Source: Epinephelus fuscoguttatus
Lineage: Eukaryota > Chordata > Actinopteri > Perciformes > Serranidae
DNA length: 64,000 nt
Direction: 5' to 3'
NCBI RefSeq assembly: GCF_011397635.1
Contig: NC_064761.1
Span: 43,612,143-43,676,142 of the forward strand
The position numbers were made by a program, and so were the translations under genes. This document shows positions 11,515-38,900 of the stretch, in pieces. Under the pieces are notes generated by a model, which searched no databases, was not told the DNA's origin, and worked only from the letters and a program-made list of their open reading frames with translations. Position 1 is the stretch's first letter. Each line of letters begins with the position of its first letter.

Positions 11515-12050
11515 AGGTCATGTTTCTTGTTTCATGCATTCATGTTGCTTCCTGTGTTAGTTTGAAACTCACATCTCCCCTCGTTTCAGATCACTTCACT
11601 TCCTGCCTGTGTGTGTTCTCCCTCCCTTTTGATGACCTCACCTGTGTCTGATTGTCTGTGCCGCCCTCATCAGCCTCACCTGTGTCTCATTATCCTTCCC
11701 CTCACCACAGTGTTTAGTGTGTGTCTTGTTTTCTCTCAGTGTCAGCTCGTCTCAGCTCCTCGTGTGTTGAGCGTTACAGTCTTTTGTTTCCCAGTGTCTG
11801 TTTCTTGGTTTTAGGATTTAACCTGTTGATTGACTCTGACTCTGCTCCATCCCTGTTGGATTTGTTTGCCTTCATTGGAAGCCCCTCTGTGTACCAAACC
11901 TACCTTTTGACCAGTGAAGACTGTTCATTTACCTGCTCCAACCTGCCTGTCTACAGTCTCCATTAAGCTTCCTGGCTCGACAAATAACCTCAGTGAACTC
12001 TTATTGTGTCATCTGAGTCTGCTTTTGGGTTCCTATTATTACTACAAACC
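11515..12050 (+). repeat. CT-rich dispersed repeat, possibly LTR-like
   Basis: A pyrimidine-rich stretch with recurring CTGTGTCTGATTGTC and CACCTGTGTCTCATT words resembles the non-coding part of a fish retroelement that I have seen in many genomes. I find no terminal TG...CA pair, primer-binding site or coding region, so the class is open. Confidence 0.3.
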
Positions 12051-12059
12051 TTAACGAAC

Positions 12060-12541
12060 ACTGCTGAAACGTAAAGTTTCAACAGCTACATGATAATGTA
12101 CAAGGTCTGTAGAAAGGTACAGTGCGTCTCTGACTATCCGGCTGCACATTTAGTAGCAACATGATCAAATTTCTTTTAATCAAGAATTTGTTATTGCTGC
12201 AGAAGAAATGTGGTTGCTTGTCAAAAATATAGATGTACAGTAGTTCACACCCATATAACAAAATAACATCATTCTATCATTGGATCTCATTGATTAAAAA
12301 AAAGATTATATATTTTTATTCTGCATCAGGATGAAGTCATTCTGTTTGTTTTAAAACATTTTGCCAACAATCCCACAGATACAGCACGCTCTGCACTGTC
12401 AGACAGGTGTTAAATCAGTGAATGATCTGTAACTGCTGCCTGAGAGAAAATGTCAAAGGGACATTTGTGTCATGCAGATCGTCCTGTAGGTGATGGCATC
12501 CTGAATGAATACTGCCCTGGACACCTATTTACTAAATCATA
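12060..12541. other. No recognisable feature
   Basis: AT-rich spacer between the CT-rich repeat and the hAT element. No exon or repeat end is visible. Confidence 0.4.
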
Positions 12542-14339
12542 CCACCTTCCAGAGATGGGCAAAATGTATTTTGATAAAAAAAAAATACAAAATACCCCTC
12601 AAATAAATGTATCAAAATAAAATACATGTATTTTGTATTTTCAAATACAGGAAATACTTTTTGTCTTTTTCTTTTTAGCAGCGACCCTCAGCTCTATAGG
12701 TCACTCTCAGACGGTCCACAAAGCTTTTCGTGAATAACTCAAAAAGTCCATGACCAAAAAAGCTCAAAATTTGCATACTGCAACTAGAGACCATGAGTAA
12801 CTATACCAGAAGGAATGCACACAATTCGTCCATAGGTGGCGCTATACTAACCGATTCAATTCTTTTTGTGACTAACTCAAAAAGTCCTTGACCAAAAATG
12901 CACGTGTACACAAATGTACATGCTGCAATTAGAGACCATGAGTAACTATACCAGAAAGAACAACCATGATTCATTCATTAATGGCGTGATAGTAGCAAAT
13001 TTGGTCGCAGCTGTTGCAGATTAGAGATGGGATTTATGGCTCTTTGAGGGGAGCCGGATCTTGGTGAGCTGTTCCTTTCAAAGAGCCGTTCAAAAAACTG
13101 GCTCATTTGACTGATTTTTATATTTATTAAGTTTTAAGAAGCCAGCCTGGTGGTAACTCATTTTATCTTGGAAATAATCACTGGGAGGTATGATGGGGTG
13201 AGATTTGGAACAAAATAATACAAAATTAAATATCCCACCAATATCTGAGTTTGAATTATTCTGAAATATTGATTATAACCTCATTTGACATGTGTGGACT
13301 AGATTTTAAAGTCTGATCTGGATTCATTGTAAATATTCCACAAGGTTGCGCCAAATCACTCTGCTTTGACAGTGACATCACTATTTTGGATTTAACTTTT
13401 ATACAAATTGTTTGTATGTGTGTAAAGCTACCATGACTTGTTATTCATGCAACACCGTGACCTTAACACTAACAAATAAACATTAAAAAACAAAGAAGGC
13501 TACAGTGAATTTTGCTCAGGGGAGGAGCACACAGTGATATTAAAAAAAAAAGAAAGAAAGAAAAAAGAAACAAACGGTTCCCAACTGTGACTCGGCTCCC
13601 ATCGTTCATGTTAACGAGCCGTTCAATAGAATCGGTTCGTTCGTTCGTCACAACACTATTGCAGATTTACGCTTGTTTTCTCACAGTTTGGTGTAGCAGA
13701 GTATTCAGGTTTGGGCTATAGGATATACACAGTTAGCATAAGCATCTCTAGCTTGATATTATAAGATACGGTAGCTACTGTAGCTGGTTCACTTGTTTGC
13801 TGTCTAACTTGGAGCTTTTGGAGCCCTGTGTTCAACTTTTTTCAAATGAGAAAGAGAAAAAAAGCTAGGGACATGTAGGCTACCCTAAAATATTATTTAT
13901 TGATTCATATTTACATTCAGACAACTTTATTGATCCCACGTGAGGCAATTCATTTGTAGCATACTCATCCCAAGCATCAACCACAACAACATACAATTTC
14001 CTATGTGATGCACAGTCCAGTAAAACAGACCACTAGGTCACTGAAGGGCCCAAGTTTAAAAAACATATAGATAAAAATATATATATATATATAAAAAAAA
14101 ATATATTGTTACATCCAATATTATAAGAATGTGTAGCCTATTGTTTTTGTTTTTTGATTCGTGGAGAAAGTATTTTGAGCATTTTAAATAAAAAATTACT
14201 CCACTCAAATGTATTTTGTTACAAATCACATTTGCTTTGTATCGGCCTCATCAAATACAAATTACAAAATACTCAAATGTAATTGAAATACGTATTTTAA
14301 ATACAAGTAATAGAAATACTGACCATCCCTGCCTCCTTC
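12542..14339. mobile_element. hAT-like element with 8-bp target duplication
   Basis: The element at 12550-14331 starts CAGAGATGGGCAAAATG and ends with GACCATCCCTG, whose complement CAGGGATGGTC matches the start. The flanks CCACCTTC (12542-12549) and CCTCCTTC (14332-14339) are an 8-bp duplication with one mismatch, the size made by hAT transposases. The interior is non-coding. It includes a diverged direct repeat (about 12718-12850 and 12860-12980, sharing AGAGACCATGAGTAACTATA), a LINE-tail-like TTATTGATCC segment near 13929, and a second hAT element. Confidence 0.75.
13014..13666. mobile_element. Nested hAT MITE with perfect 8-bp duplication
   Basis: TTGCAGAT occurs at 13014-13021 and again at 13659-13666, bounding a 637-bp insert that starts TAGAGATGGGATTTATGG and ends CGTCACAACACTA. 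The inside ends carry GAGCCG and CGAACGAAC words typical of fish hAT MITEs. It has no coding capacity and lies within the older hAT element. Confidence 0.8.
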
Positions 14340-15060
14340 CAACAAGCGAGGGTGATGCATCCAGGACAAATGGTGAATCGCAGCATAATACCAGCAATGC
14401 ATTTATTGACACTCTCTCTCGACAAGTGAACAAATCCATATCAGCAGAGCTGGATTAAGACCCAAACCAGACAAAGCTGACAGCTGCTCCGGGCCCCCAG
14501 ATTTAAAAAACTCCAGGATCACCGTGTGTTTGTTGCTATGTGGTAATTATTTTACACCACAGCATGTGGTGCTGGTTGGTGTTTGGGTCCTACCATCCAC
14601 AGTAGTGTGCTGTGAGCCCTGCACCTGACTGGGCAAACTAGAGGCCATTGTTTAACATCCTGATTTATGTCAGTATGGAATTGATCATCTTTATTGGTCA
14701 CAAGTTTTCATCAAAATATTTAACAGATGTTTGTTGAAGCCCATCGTCAGTACATATAAGTATTTAAGCTCATTATAATATCTGCCTTTGTTTTAGCTCA
14801 TTATCTTGTTTTATTCATTGTATCTGACGCTAATAATCTTTTAATCATGTTTTAATGTTGTAAAGCCGTATTTTATGGTGTTGTTACAGTGTGAGTCTGT
14901 TCACAATTATGCATGAAAACATACATGAACATTCATGTTTTTAATTTGTATGTATATATTTAATTGTTATTTGTTTCTTCACTTGCTGTATGCTTTGTCC
15001 TATGAGTTATTTTTACTGGTTAAGTGCACTGGGACCAAATAAAGTATTATGACTATGATT
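14340..15060. other. No recognisable gene
   Basis: Spacer upstream of fsd1 with scattered AT-rich sequence. No exon is supported. Confidence 0.4.
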
Positions 15061-15390
15061 ATTATGATTATCATGCTGTTGTTGTTATTATTATTATATT
15101 TAATCTAATTTAATTTAGTTTCATTTCATTCAGCTTAATTTCATTTAAATTTAATTATGTTTGTTTTTGTATTTTTGATTTAATTAATTTAATTTAATTT
15201 AGTTCAACTTTATTTTATTTTATTTTACATTTTTGATTTTGTCATATTTCATTTTATTTAATTTTATTCAACCTTTTTGATTTTTTTATATCTTTAATTT
15301 AATTTGATTTAATTTAATTTATTTAAACTTTTTTATTTTTAATATATTTAATTTAATTTAATTTAATTTAATTTAATTTTTATATTTTTT
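15061..15390. repeat. TTTAATTTAATT simple-repeat tract
   Basis: Over 300 bases of degenerate TTTAA, TTTTAT and ATTTAATTTA words end about 340 bp before the fsd1 start codon. Composition changes abruptly from very AT-rich to CpG-rich at about 15395. Confidence 0.85.
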
Positions 15391-15529
15391 TTGTTCGGAA
15401 TGATGTCAGCTAATAACCCATGCTTGAAACACACAGTGAAATCCCGATCAGCCCAGTGATCCTGGTATACCCTTACTTTTCTCCGACAGTCCCTGAAGGC
15501 AGCATCACTGCAACAGAAACAGCAGTACC

Positions 15530-15728
15530 CAGAATCCTCCGCTGCCGCATGCGCACTACGCACTACGGCCCAAAGGCGTTGGTGGTTGGTGTCCGTCCGA
15601 AGATGCGTTGCACTCCGGCAGCATCAGTACCAGCTCCGCCGCGCCAATAAACCAAAAAACCCGGAGGACGGAGGAGAACCAGCGGCGTGTTTGAGGCTCG
15701 AGCGGCGCCGGTTCAACGGAGCGGCGAG
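15530..15728 (+). promoter_or_regulatory. fsd1 promoter and 5' UTR, CpG-rich with NRF1-like site
   Basis: CpG density rises sharply from about 15530 through exon 1 to about 15950. CGCATGCGCA at 15546-15555 fits the NRF1 consensus. There is no evident TATA box, as is usual for a CpG-island promoter. The 5' UTR start is not determined. Confidence 0.55.
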
Positions 15729-31454
<15,726 letters not shown>

Positions 31455-32355
31455 TCTCATGCACTCAGCCAGCTGGACGCCACCCAGCTCTGCTCGACCA
31501 CAGTCCCAGCTGCAGAACATCACCTCTGCCGTGGCTGCGGTCCAAGCCATATCATGGAAGAGTTTCATCACTGGAGTAGGATGGTTTAGCCTGTTCCTTC
31601 GGCTGCGTTACGTGACAAGGAAAATGGTTTTGGGAACAAGTGAGTCATCGGCGCCATCAGTGACAGAACTCTTCAGATGTATGACTCCGGCTGTTGTTGT
31701 TGCTTGGGACACATTAGCTGTAGTCTCTAGTCTTTCCTCTCATGTCATTTAGCACTGTCCCACTGCTGCTAGAGCAAAGATTTAGCGCTGGCCGCTGCCC
31801 TTCCTTCCTCGCCATCACCAAAACTGTCAGTCGTACTGTCAAAGCAGCCAGCTGCAGGTGCAGGGTCAAGGCCTGTCCTGTCTGCTCTCTCCCTGTGCCT
31901 TCCTTCTCATTTCCAAACTGATTGGCCAAATCAGGTGATCCGCACCAACATGCTAGTGTTTCACTGTCTCCCTATACCAATTTAAAACAATGTGTTGTGT
32001 CGGTGTCGTTATAACTCGGTTGTAACGTAACTTAGTGGTAATTATCACCCACTGAATCTGCCTCTTCTCATCAGCCAACCTGTGTAACCCAAATAATCTG
32101 CTCCTTGACAACGCTACTGAATAGAATGTAGTTCATTAAATCAGGATTTATTCAACTTTGCCAGCAGCTAACGGATCATAAGAACAACACATATTAGGGA
32201 TGCTGTGTTTTCTGTCTTGCCGAGGCATGCAGACCAATCAGTGTTTACTGCATTTCACTTTTTGTAGTCGGGTTCGCGTGCGAGAAACTGGGTCGTTTAG
32301 CCTCCTGCTGAGCTTCTGTTGGTTTGAAATCAGAATCAGTGTTGGCTGTGAGAGT

Positions 32356-32610
32356 TTAAAGGGATAATTTGGATCTTTTGAAGTGGAGTCGTATGAGGTA
32401 CTGATCCATCGTGTTTTACACACAGTAGATATCAGTGCACCAAATTCAGAGAAGTGAGCAGGAGCACCAGTATTGAAGCTAAGCATTGTACTGCTGTGGA
32501 TGGGGTCAGCAGCAAAACGTATTTTAGCCGCCTTAAAAAATCATTATCAGTTTAATAATATGTTACATTAAGAATATTTAACTGCTTTACCTTGATGTAG
32601 ACTAGGAATG
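32356..32610 (+). mobile_element. TTAA-type MITE fragment
   Basis: TTAA at 32356-32359 is followed by AGGGATAATTTGGATC and a GAAGCTAAGCATTGTACTGC core that I recognise as a high-copy fish element. CTGTCCCTTTAA at 33784-33795 could be its far end or that of a relative. Confidence 0.45.
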
Positions 32611-32784
32611 TTCCTAATGACATATTTCACTTTAAACTGAGACCAGTCAACTGAACTTAGAAAACACTCAGAGAACAGTCACAACGAGCACAATTTAATC
32701 AGTAAGATTTTCCGTGTATTATTGTGTATATCATAAGAGCCATTTGAAGCTGTTAATTACAGTTTTCTATAACCAAGTAGTATT

Positions 32785-33150
32785 TTAAATGCCACTGAAA
32801 TGTGAGGCACTCTGCACCGTGCATTGTCACCTCACATCAAGCGAGTCCCTGGTTCAAAGCCCAGGGTGGGGGAGCCCCTCTGTGTGGAGTTTGCATGTTC
32901 TCCCTGTGTCAGCGTGGGTTTCCTCCAGGTGCTCCAGCTTCCTCCCACAGTCCAAAGACATGCAGGTTAATTGGTGACTCTAAATTGTCCGTAGGTGTGA
33001 ATGTGAGTGTGAATGGTTGTCTGTCTCTATGTGTCAGCCCTGTGATAGTCTGGTGACCTGTCCAGGGTGAACCCTGCCTCTCACCCAGTGTCAGCTGGGA
33101 TAGGCTCCAGCCCCCCGTGACACCTGAGAGGATAAGCAGGTATGGAAATG
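32785..33150 (+). mobile_element. tRNA-derived SINE, decayed copy
   Basis: It shares GTTTGCATGTTCTCCC, CTCCCACAGTCCAAAGACAT, TTAATTGGTGACTCTAAATT and GTCAGCTGGGATAGGC with the family seen at 18214. The head and B-box region are mutated (GGTTCAAAGCCC). Confidence 0.75.
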
Positions 33151-34364
33151 AAATTATTCTTTAGGAAAATAAATCTTGAGTGACAGCCATCGCATAAAAA
33201 TAATGATAATTTTTATAATAATTTTAACCAACTAGTATTCCTAGTGCTGACTCGTGAAGGCAGCGATGTTTAATCGACTAGTCGACTAACAGCACACAGC
33301 GGTAACAGACGGAGAAGGCATTAACGGCTTTAGTGTCCCATGTATGCCTGTTTCAAAGCGCCACACTCCAGTGACAAACACAGTAATTTGAGCATGCTAT
33401 ACACAGGAGCTGCTTGTCTATCACCGCCTCCATTTGTTAGTTAGTTTGTGTTATTGCGTGACTTTGGTAAATATGAACTAACTCTTTAAAAGACCAGACC
33501 ATCAGTGGAGTTAAAGAGAGCAACCTCACGGCTTCAGTTGCCCGTCAGAGATCTCTGTCTGCAGCAAGGTAAAGTGACAATATTATAAATAAAGCATACA
33601 CTGTAACGTAGGTGGCTAAAATATGTTTTTCTGCTAAGCCTGTCCACAGCAGTACATTGGTTAGCATCTTTGACGGGACTCCTGCCTGCTCCTGCAAACT
33701 GAGAGCGTGCCAACCACCATCTACTGTGTGTACACACTGACTGTGGATAAGCACCTCTCACAACCCCACTTAAAAAACTGCGGACTGTCCCTTTAATGCC
33801 AGAGTCTGCACAGAAAGTTAGCAGGGAGTTTCCATCAGTGTAACTCCATGTAGAGGAGTCATCAGATATGGCTTCAGGATTTTGGAAATGACTGTACTGT
33901 ATTAATTCTACTCACCTGACTGCACCCTAATGCTTGTTTGTACTGTGTGTGTCTATACCTAATAATAACACCACTTTATTTACTGAAGAGGAATCCCATT
34001 ATGAGTAGTGGGCTGTCTGTAGTCCAAATATAACAAATAGCTAGCGATTAGCCTCAGCTAACAAATTGTATTAAGCGAGTTAGCCAGGTTTAGGGTCCAC
34101 CTGGGTGAGACACCAGAAACTGATGTTATGAAGTCCTTATTTGTGCACAGCCCGAATTCTGAGTAGCGTCCACGTTATAGATTACATGGGAACGGTCTTG
34201 CTTTGCCACGTTGCTCCCTGTGTATGCATCTCCTGAATAACTGTAGCCTGCAACGCTTTAAAGAAGCTGAGAGTTATGTTAACTTTATTTCACATGCTGA
34301 CACAGTGTCACAATTTATTGTAAATAGTTTTGTTTTTCCACAATAATGTATCAGTCATTGAGGT

Positions 34365-34370
34365 AATAAA
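34365..34370 (+). terminator. Candidate fsd1 poly(A) signal
   Basis: AATAAA preceded by a T-rich, UTR-like stretch (TGTAAATAGTTTTG at 34319-34332). It is the most convincing of several AATAAA words downstream of fsd1. Confidence 0.35.
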
Positions 34371-34437
34371 GGAGTGAGAGCACTTTGTTCTTGGATTTCT
34401 GCTTCAAAACAAAGTAAGAAACAAATGTGGGCTGCAT

Positions 34438-35330
34438 TTAAAGGTCCAGTGTGTGAGATTTATGGGGTTTAAATGGTACCTAGTGGTGAGGACTGCAGCG
34501 TCTCCCAGTTAGAATTCCTTCAGTGTTCAGGAGGTTTTTACCGGGAGTTGAATTACCCTCAGAGGTCTCTTCCTCTCCAGAACAAACAGACCGGCTGATT
34601 AAAACAGGTAAAAACACAGCAAGTTAATGTTACAAATCAGTGTTTCTCCTGCGCCAATCTCATGCTCCACTCTATCCTCACTTGTGAACAAGACCCCGAG
34701 ATACTCCCTCGCTTGAGGCGGTAAATCTCTCCCAACCCAGAGGGGGCAATCTATTGCTTTCCGGCAGAGAACCATGGCCTTAGATTTGGAGGTGCTGACT
34801 CAGCTCCCTCTTCACCACGACAGCGCATGCATCCCTGCAGAAGCCGCACCAAAATGTTGATCTACAGACACAGAGATATTTGAACTCGCTCGCTTAATCT
34901 GTGCTCAATTTTTTCTCTGGTAACTTAAGATCCAGACGTTCAGGAGGTTTTTACAAGGAGCTGAGTTACCTACAGAGGTCTCTTCCTCTCCAGAACAAAC
35001 AGACCAGCTGATTCAAACCGGTAAAAACACTGAATGAAGCAGTTTCATGTTAAGAAAATTAGTGTTTCTTGGACACTCTTGTTGCACAGAGGCTTATAAC
35101 TGCAGTGTTTGGTTTGTCCTTTCTGGACTACTGTGATGGTGTCACGGTGGTGCAACATGGCGATCTCTACAGACAAGGACCCGCTCCCTACGTCATTCTG
35201 AGGCAACGAAAACATGATGATTCTTATTTTCAGGTGTTTATACACTAAAAAAAACACATACGTATTAAATTACATTCCATTTCTACTTATATATTCTCTT
35301 TAATCCTACACACTGGAGCTTTAAAAAAGG
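34438..35330 (-). repeat. Dispersed fish repeat, copies D and E, with LINE relic
   Basis: Two partial minus-strand copies of the dispersed repeat are recognisable by TTCAGTGTTCAGGAGGTTTT near 34518 and its near-duplicate near 34937. The sequence between about 34660 and 34870 (GAACAAGACCCCGAGATACT, CCATGGCCTTAGATTTGGAG) looks like an antisense LINE coding relic. Confidence 0.5.
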
Positions 35331-35999
35331 TTTAACACAGATAATATATCAGTTACAGAACATCATAAAACTGATTAATTTGCTGCATGGCAACTACGAC
35401 AAGTTGCTTGTTCACATGTTTCTGATTTGATGTGACGAAAGCAAGAGTTTTACACAAACTATACACAACAACACATTCACATATCATCGGTACAGTAACC
35501 CCACGCTGTCTCTAATTTCCCCTCATTTACACTTGACTGTATATAGAGGCAGTAATACATGTTTTACATATAAATTAGAAAAATATAAATTGTAAAAATA
35601 TATACAACTATTCAGCAGCTGATTACAGTAAAATGGTGGACGAACACAAAATACTGATAGAAAATGCGATTAAGAAAATGCACCATCGTCAGTTGTAAAT
35701 GTGCAAAAGATACAAGAGAACACAAGATAATGTGACAGGTACACCCCTCCTTACAGCTGATTAATTAGCTAACGAGCGTCTGAGAGGGCTGAATCAATAA
35801 AGTGTTAATCTTCGGAGAGGCTTTGCTGCTGACAGCCAGCTGACGAGGAGGAGCGGAGCCACGGGAGAGGCTGTTTGTGTGCAACCAGCTGGTGTCTCTG
35901 CTCCTGCTGGGACAGACTGGGGAGTGTCCCTGCTGGTTTGAGTCACTGGTGCTGGGCCAGTTTGTCACAGATGCTTTGAGGGCTTTCCACCAGGAGAGG
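35331..35999. other. stap2 3' flank/UTR; no other gene
   Basis: Immediately downstream of the stap2 stop on the minus strand. No clear minus-strand AATAAA was identified; a minus-strand ATTAAA (TTTAAT at 35299-35304) is a weak candidate just beyond. Confidence 0.35.
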
Positions 36000-38900
36000 T
36001 CACTCTTGACTCTTCGCCTTTTGTTCAAGCTTCAGTTTCAGCTCAGTTATTGCTGCGAGAGGAACTGAGCACAGCAGACACAAAGATTTAAAAACGACAT
36101 GTAACAGAGAAATATGAATTGAGACTGAAAATACATCTACACGAGTTATATCTAAAGATGGCCTCCAGGGCGGGGCGGACTTACTTTGTACCAGAGGGTC
36201 TGTGAGGGTTCTCTTCCTCAGATCCCGTTTGGTCGTGGAGGGCGAGGAGGGGCAGGTGGAGGAGGTGGAGGAGGTAGAGGAGGTCGGTGTCAGAGAAGAG
36301 GTCAGTTTGCGAGGAACAGGAGTCGGAGGCATGATCGCTTTCTTTGGAGCTTTTTTCTCCTTTGCTGTGGGAGACCAACAAACATACAATGATTCACAAC
36401 CACAACTAAATGATTTCAGTAGAAAGGGAAAGGTGAGTTCCTAAGAAGTTATGAAACAAGATGGAGGGACTTACGTGGCAGTAGAACAGCTATGGAAGCC
36501 TCTGTCTCTTCTTCTTCCTCGTCCACTGTTTGAATACACAGAGGTTAGTCAGCAGCAGCAATGGAAAAAATGAAGTCGTACCTGTTTGTGTTTGTTTGAC
36601 AGAAGCAGCAGGACTGATGGAGGGACTGATTGATGGGGTCGGTGGCAGCAGAGTGATACTCACTGTTGTCATTCAGGTAGATATTCTCTTCCTCAGCTGG
36701 AGCTGGAGCTGGAGCTGGTTCAGGGGTCGGCACTCTCACAGCAACTGCCAAACACAACATGTAATTATGATTATTACAGGGCTGAGAGAAAGACTGATGT
36801 GACAGTAAACAACAGGTGCTGTCACAGTCGGCTTAAGACATCACCTAAACCTCAACCTACAGCGTGCAGAAATAGATACTGGTTGTATACAGTGTACACC
36901 ATGTTCAGCATAACAAAGGTTACAGTATGTTCAGAATAACATGAGTTCAGCTCTATTGATGGCCATATCAGTCAGTTCAGATTCATATATCTGATGGATT
37001 GCCATGAAATTTTCTACAGACATCTGCAGTACTCTTAGCATTAAATCCTACTGACGTTGGCATTCCCTCGACTTTTCCTGTGGTGCCGCCACAAGGTTGA
37101 TATTTGTCATTTCAAACACGACATAAAAACACGAATGACCATATCTAGAGCCACTGTTTTGTCTGTCTGTTCTGGGCGACTGTAGAAGCAGCATGATGGA
37201 CACCGTGGAAAAGGACCTCTCATAAAAGTCAGTGGCAATGAAAGGATATAACCGGTTTATTCTAAGGTAACAAAAACACAGCAATTCTTATTTTTCAGGT
37301 GATTATACACTGAAGAAACCAAAGTTATGAATATACAATTTCTGCCAATAGATGCCCTGAAATCCTTCACACATGGCTTGTTTTTTCCACCAAAAATGTT
37401 TTACGCTGGTCAAGTGTACTTGGCTGAAGAAATGTTTCAAAGGGGGCACATCACTGAAACAAGTTCGAGACCCAAAGATATATTGTGTCCAGTACTCTGG
37501 ATTATGTACAAACACATGCAAAGCTAATGAAGTTCCCATCAGTCTCTGCTGTACTTTATCTTTAGCGCTACTTAACAAAAGTTAGCATGCTAATACGCTA
37601 ACCTAAGATGGAGAGTATTCTACCTGCTAAACTTCAACATCTTCACGTTATCAGTAGTGAGCATGTTAGCCTTTATCTCAAAGCACTGCTAGCATGTCTG
37701 TAAATCATGTTCGATTCTAGATGGTAACCCTAGATTTGCAAAACTCTTGCGAGCTGCTCAAAAACATTCTCGTTCGGCTGTTTTATGGTTCGACGGTGCT
37801 GTGGTATATAATATAATATATGGAAGTACTTTGTCATCGTTATGGAAAGATGGTTTGGGCTGAAATGATCACTTGAAACATGGAACATGAAATCTTGCAA
37901 GAGTTAAGTTTAGAGACAAAATGTGTCCAGTACCTTGGTTCAGGTAAGCTAATGAGCACAGCCTCAGCTGTTTACTGCTAATTAACAAAAGTTAGCATGC
38001 TAATAGGCTAACCCATGATGGAGCGCATGGGAGTTAGCATCTAGACAGGAATGTAGTCCAGCGGCTGTAAGAATATATCTGAGGAGATGATTAAGAAGAT
38101 AAAACTTTGTTGTTGGAAATCCTGAGATCATTTATCTGGAAACCGTGTTTGAACTGGTCACAACCAGTAAACAAATGCAATCTGTGATGAGTGATCTCAA
38201 ACAGTTGGAAACCTGCTGTTGACTCGTCGTCCTGTAAAGATTTGTTTGAGCTACAAAATCCAAAGCAAAACAAAAGTGTGTGGAGTGATTTAAACGCTCT
38301 CAAACAAGCAAAACATGAGTGACTGTGTGTGTGTGTGTATACGTGGACTCACAGTGCAATCATTCCTCTACAGGGAAACGTCAGTGTTATCTCCAGGGTT
38401 TGAAAACCTTTGATTGATGTGCAACTACGAGTACAAAGTGACTTAACCAACCAGTTCAGATGTGTTGCTTTTATAGAAACTACATATACTAGGTTTATAA
38501 TAATATTAAACATAAGATTATACAACATTTAATTTAATATTTTTAATTGTAAGTGATTTACATTATGATATGAAGTCAGTCATTTTCACATCACTGTGAC
38601 CTTGTTGGGAAAAGTCCAAGTGAAGTTGCAGAGGTGGAATTTCCAGTTACCTGAATGCGTCAATGAGCTGCAGCAAACAGGTGTGGCAAACAGTGTAAAC
38701 AATTTAGTGGCTGGACGTGTGTGTGTGTGTGATGTTTGTTTTAATGGACAGATCACCTGGCTTGGGGGGGACACTCGGAGGGTTTGACGGAGCCTGTTGG
38801 ACGCTCTTTTCTCCGTTTTCATCATCAGACCGAATAAAAGCTGTAAAAACAGAGTCATTTATACGTTTTGCAAACAAAACAGAAAAGAATAAATAGCGTG

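Larger units (their letters stand above)
31455..34390 (+). other. Presumed fsd1 3' UTR and flank
   Basis: No further coding sequence follows the fsd1 stop. The region contains a TTAA-type MITE end, a second repeat starting AGGAATGTTCC near 32607, a SINE inserted within it, and finally a plausible poly(A) signal at 34365. Whether the mature 3' UTR really extends 2.9 kb is unknown. Confidence 0.35.

Noticed and set aside
36202-36444. Plus-strand Glu/Val- or Gly/Arg-rich ORFs
   Set aside because: Antisense shadows of stap2 exon 12.
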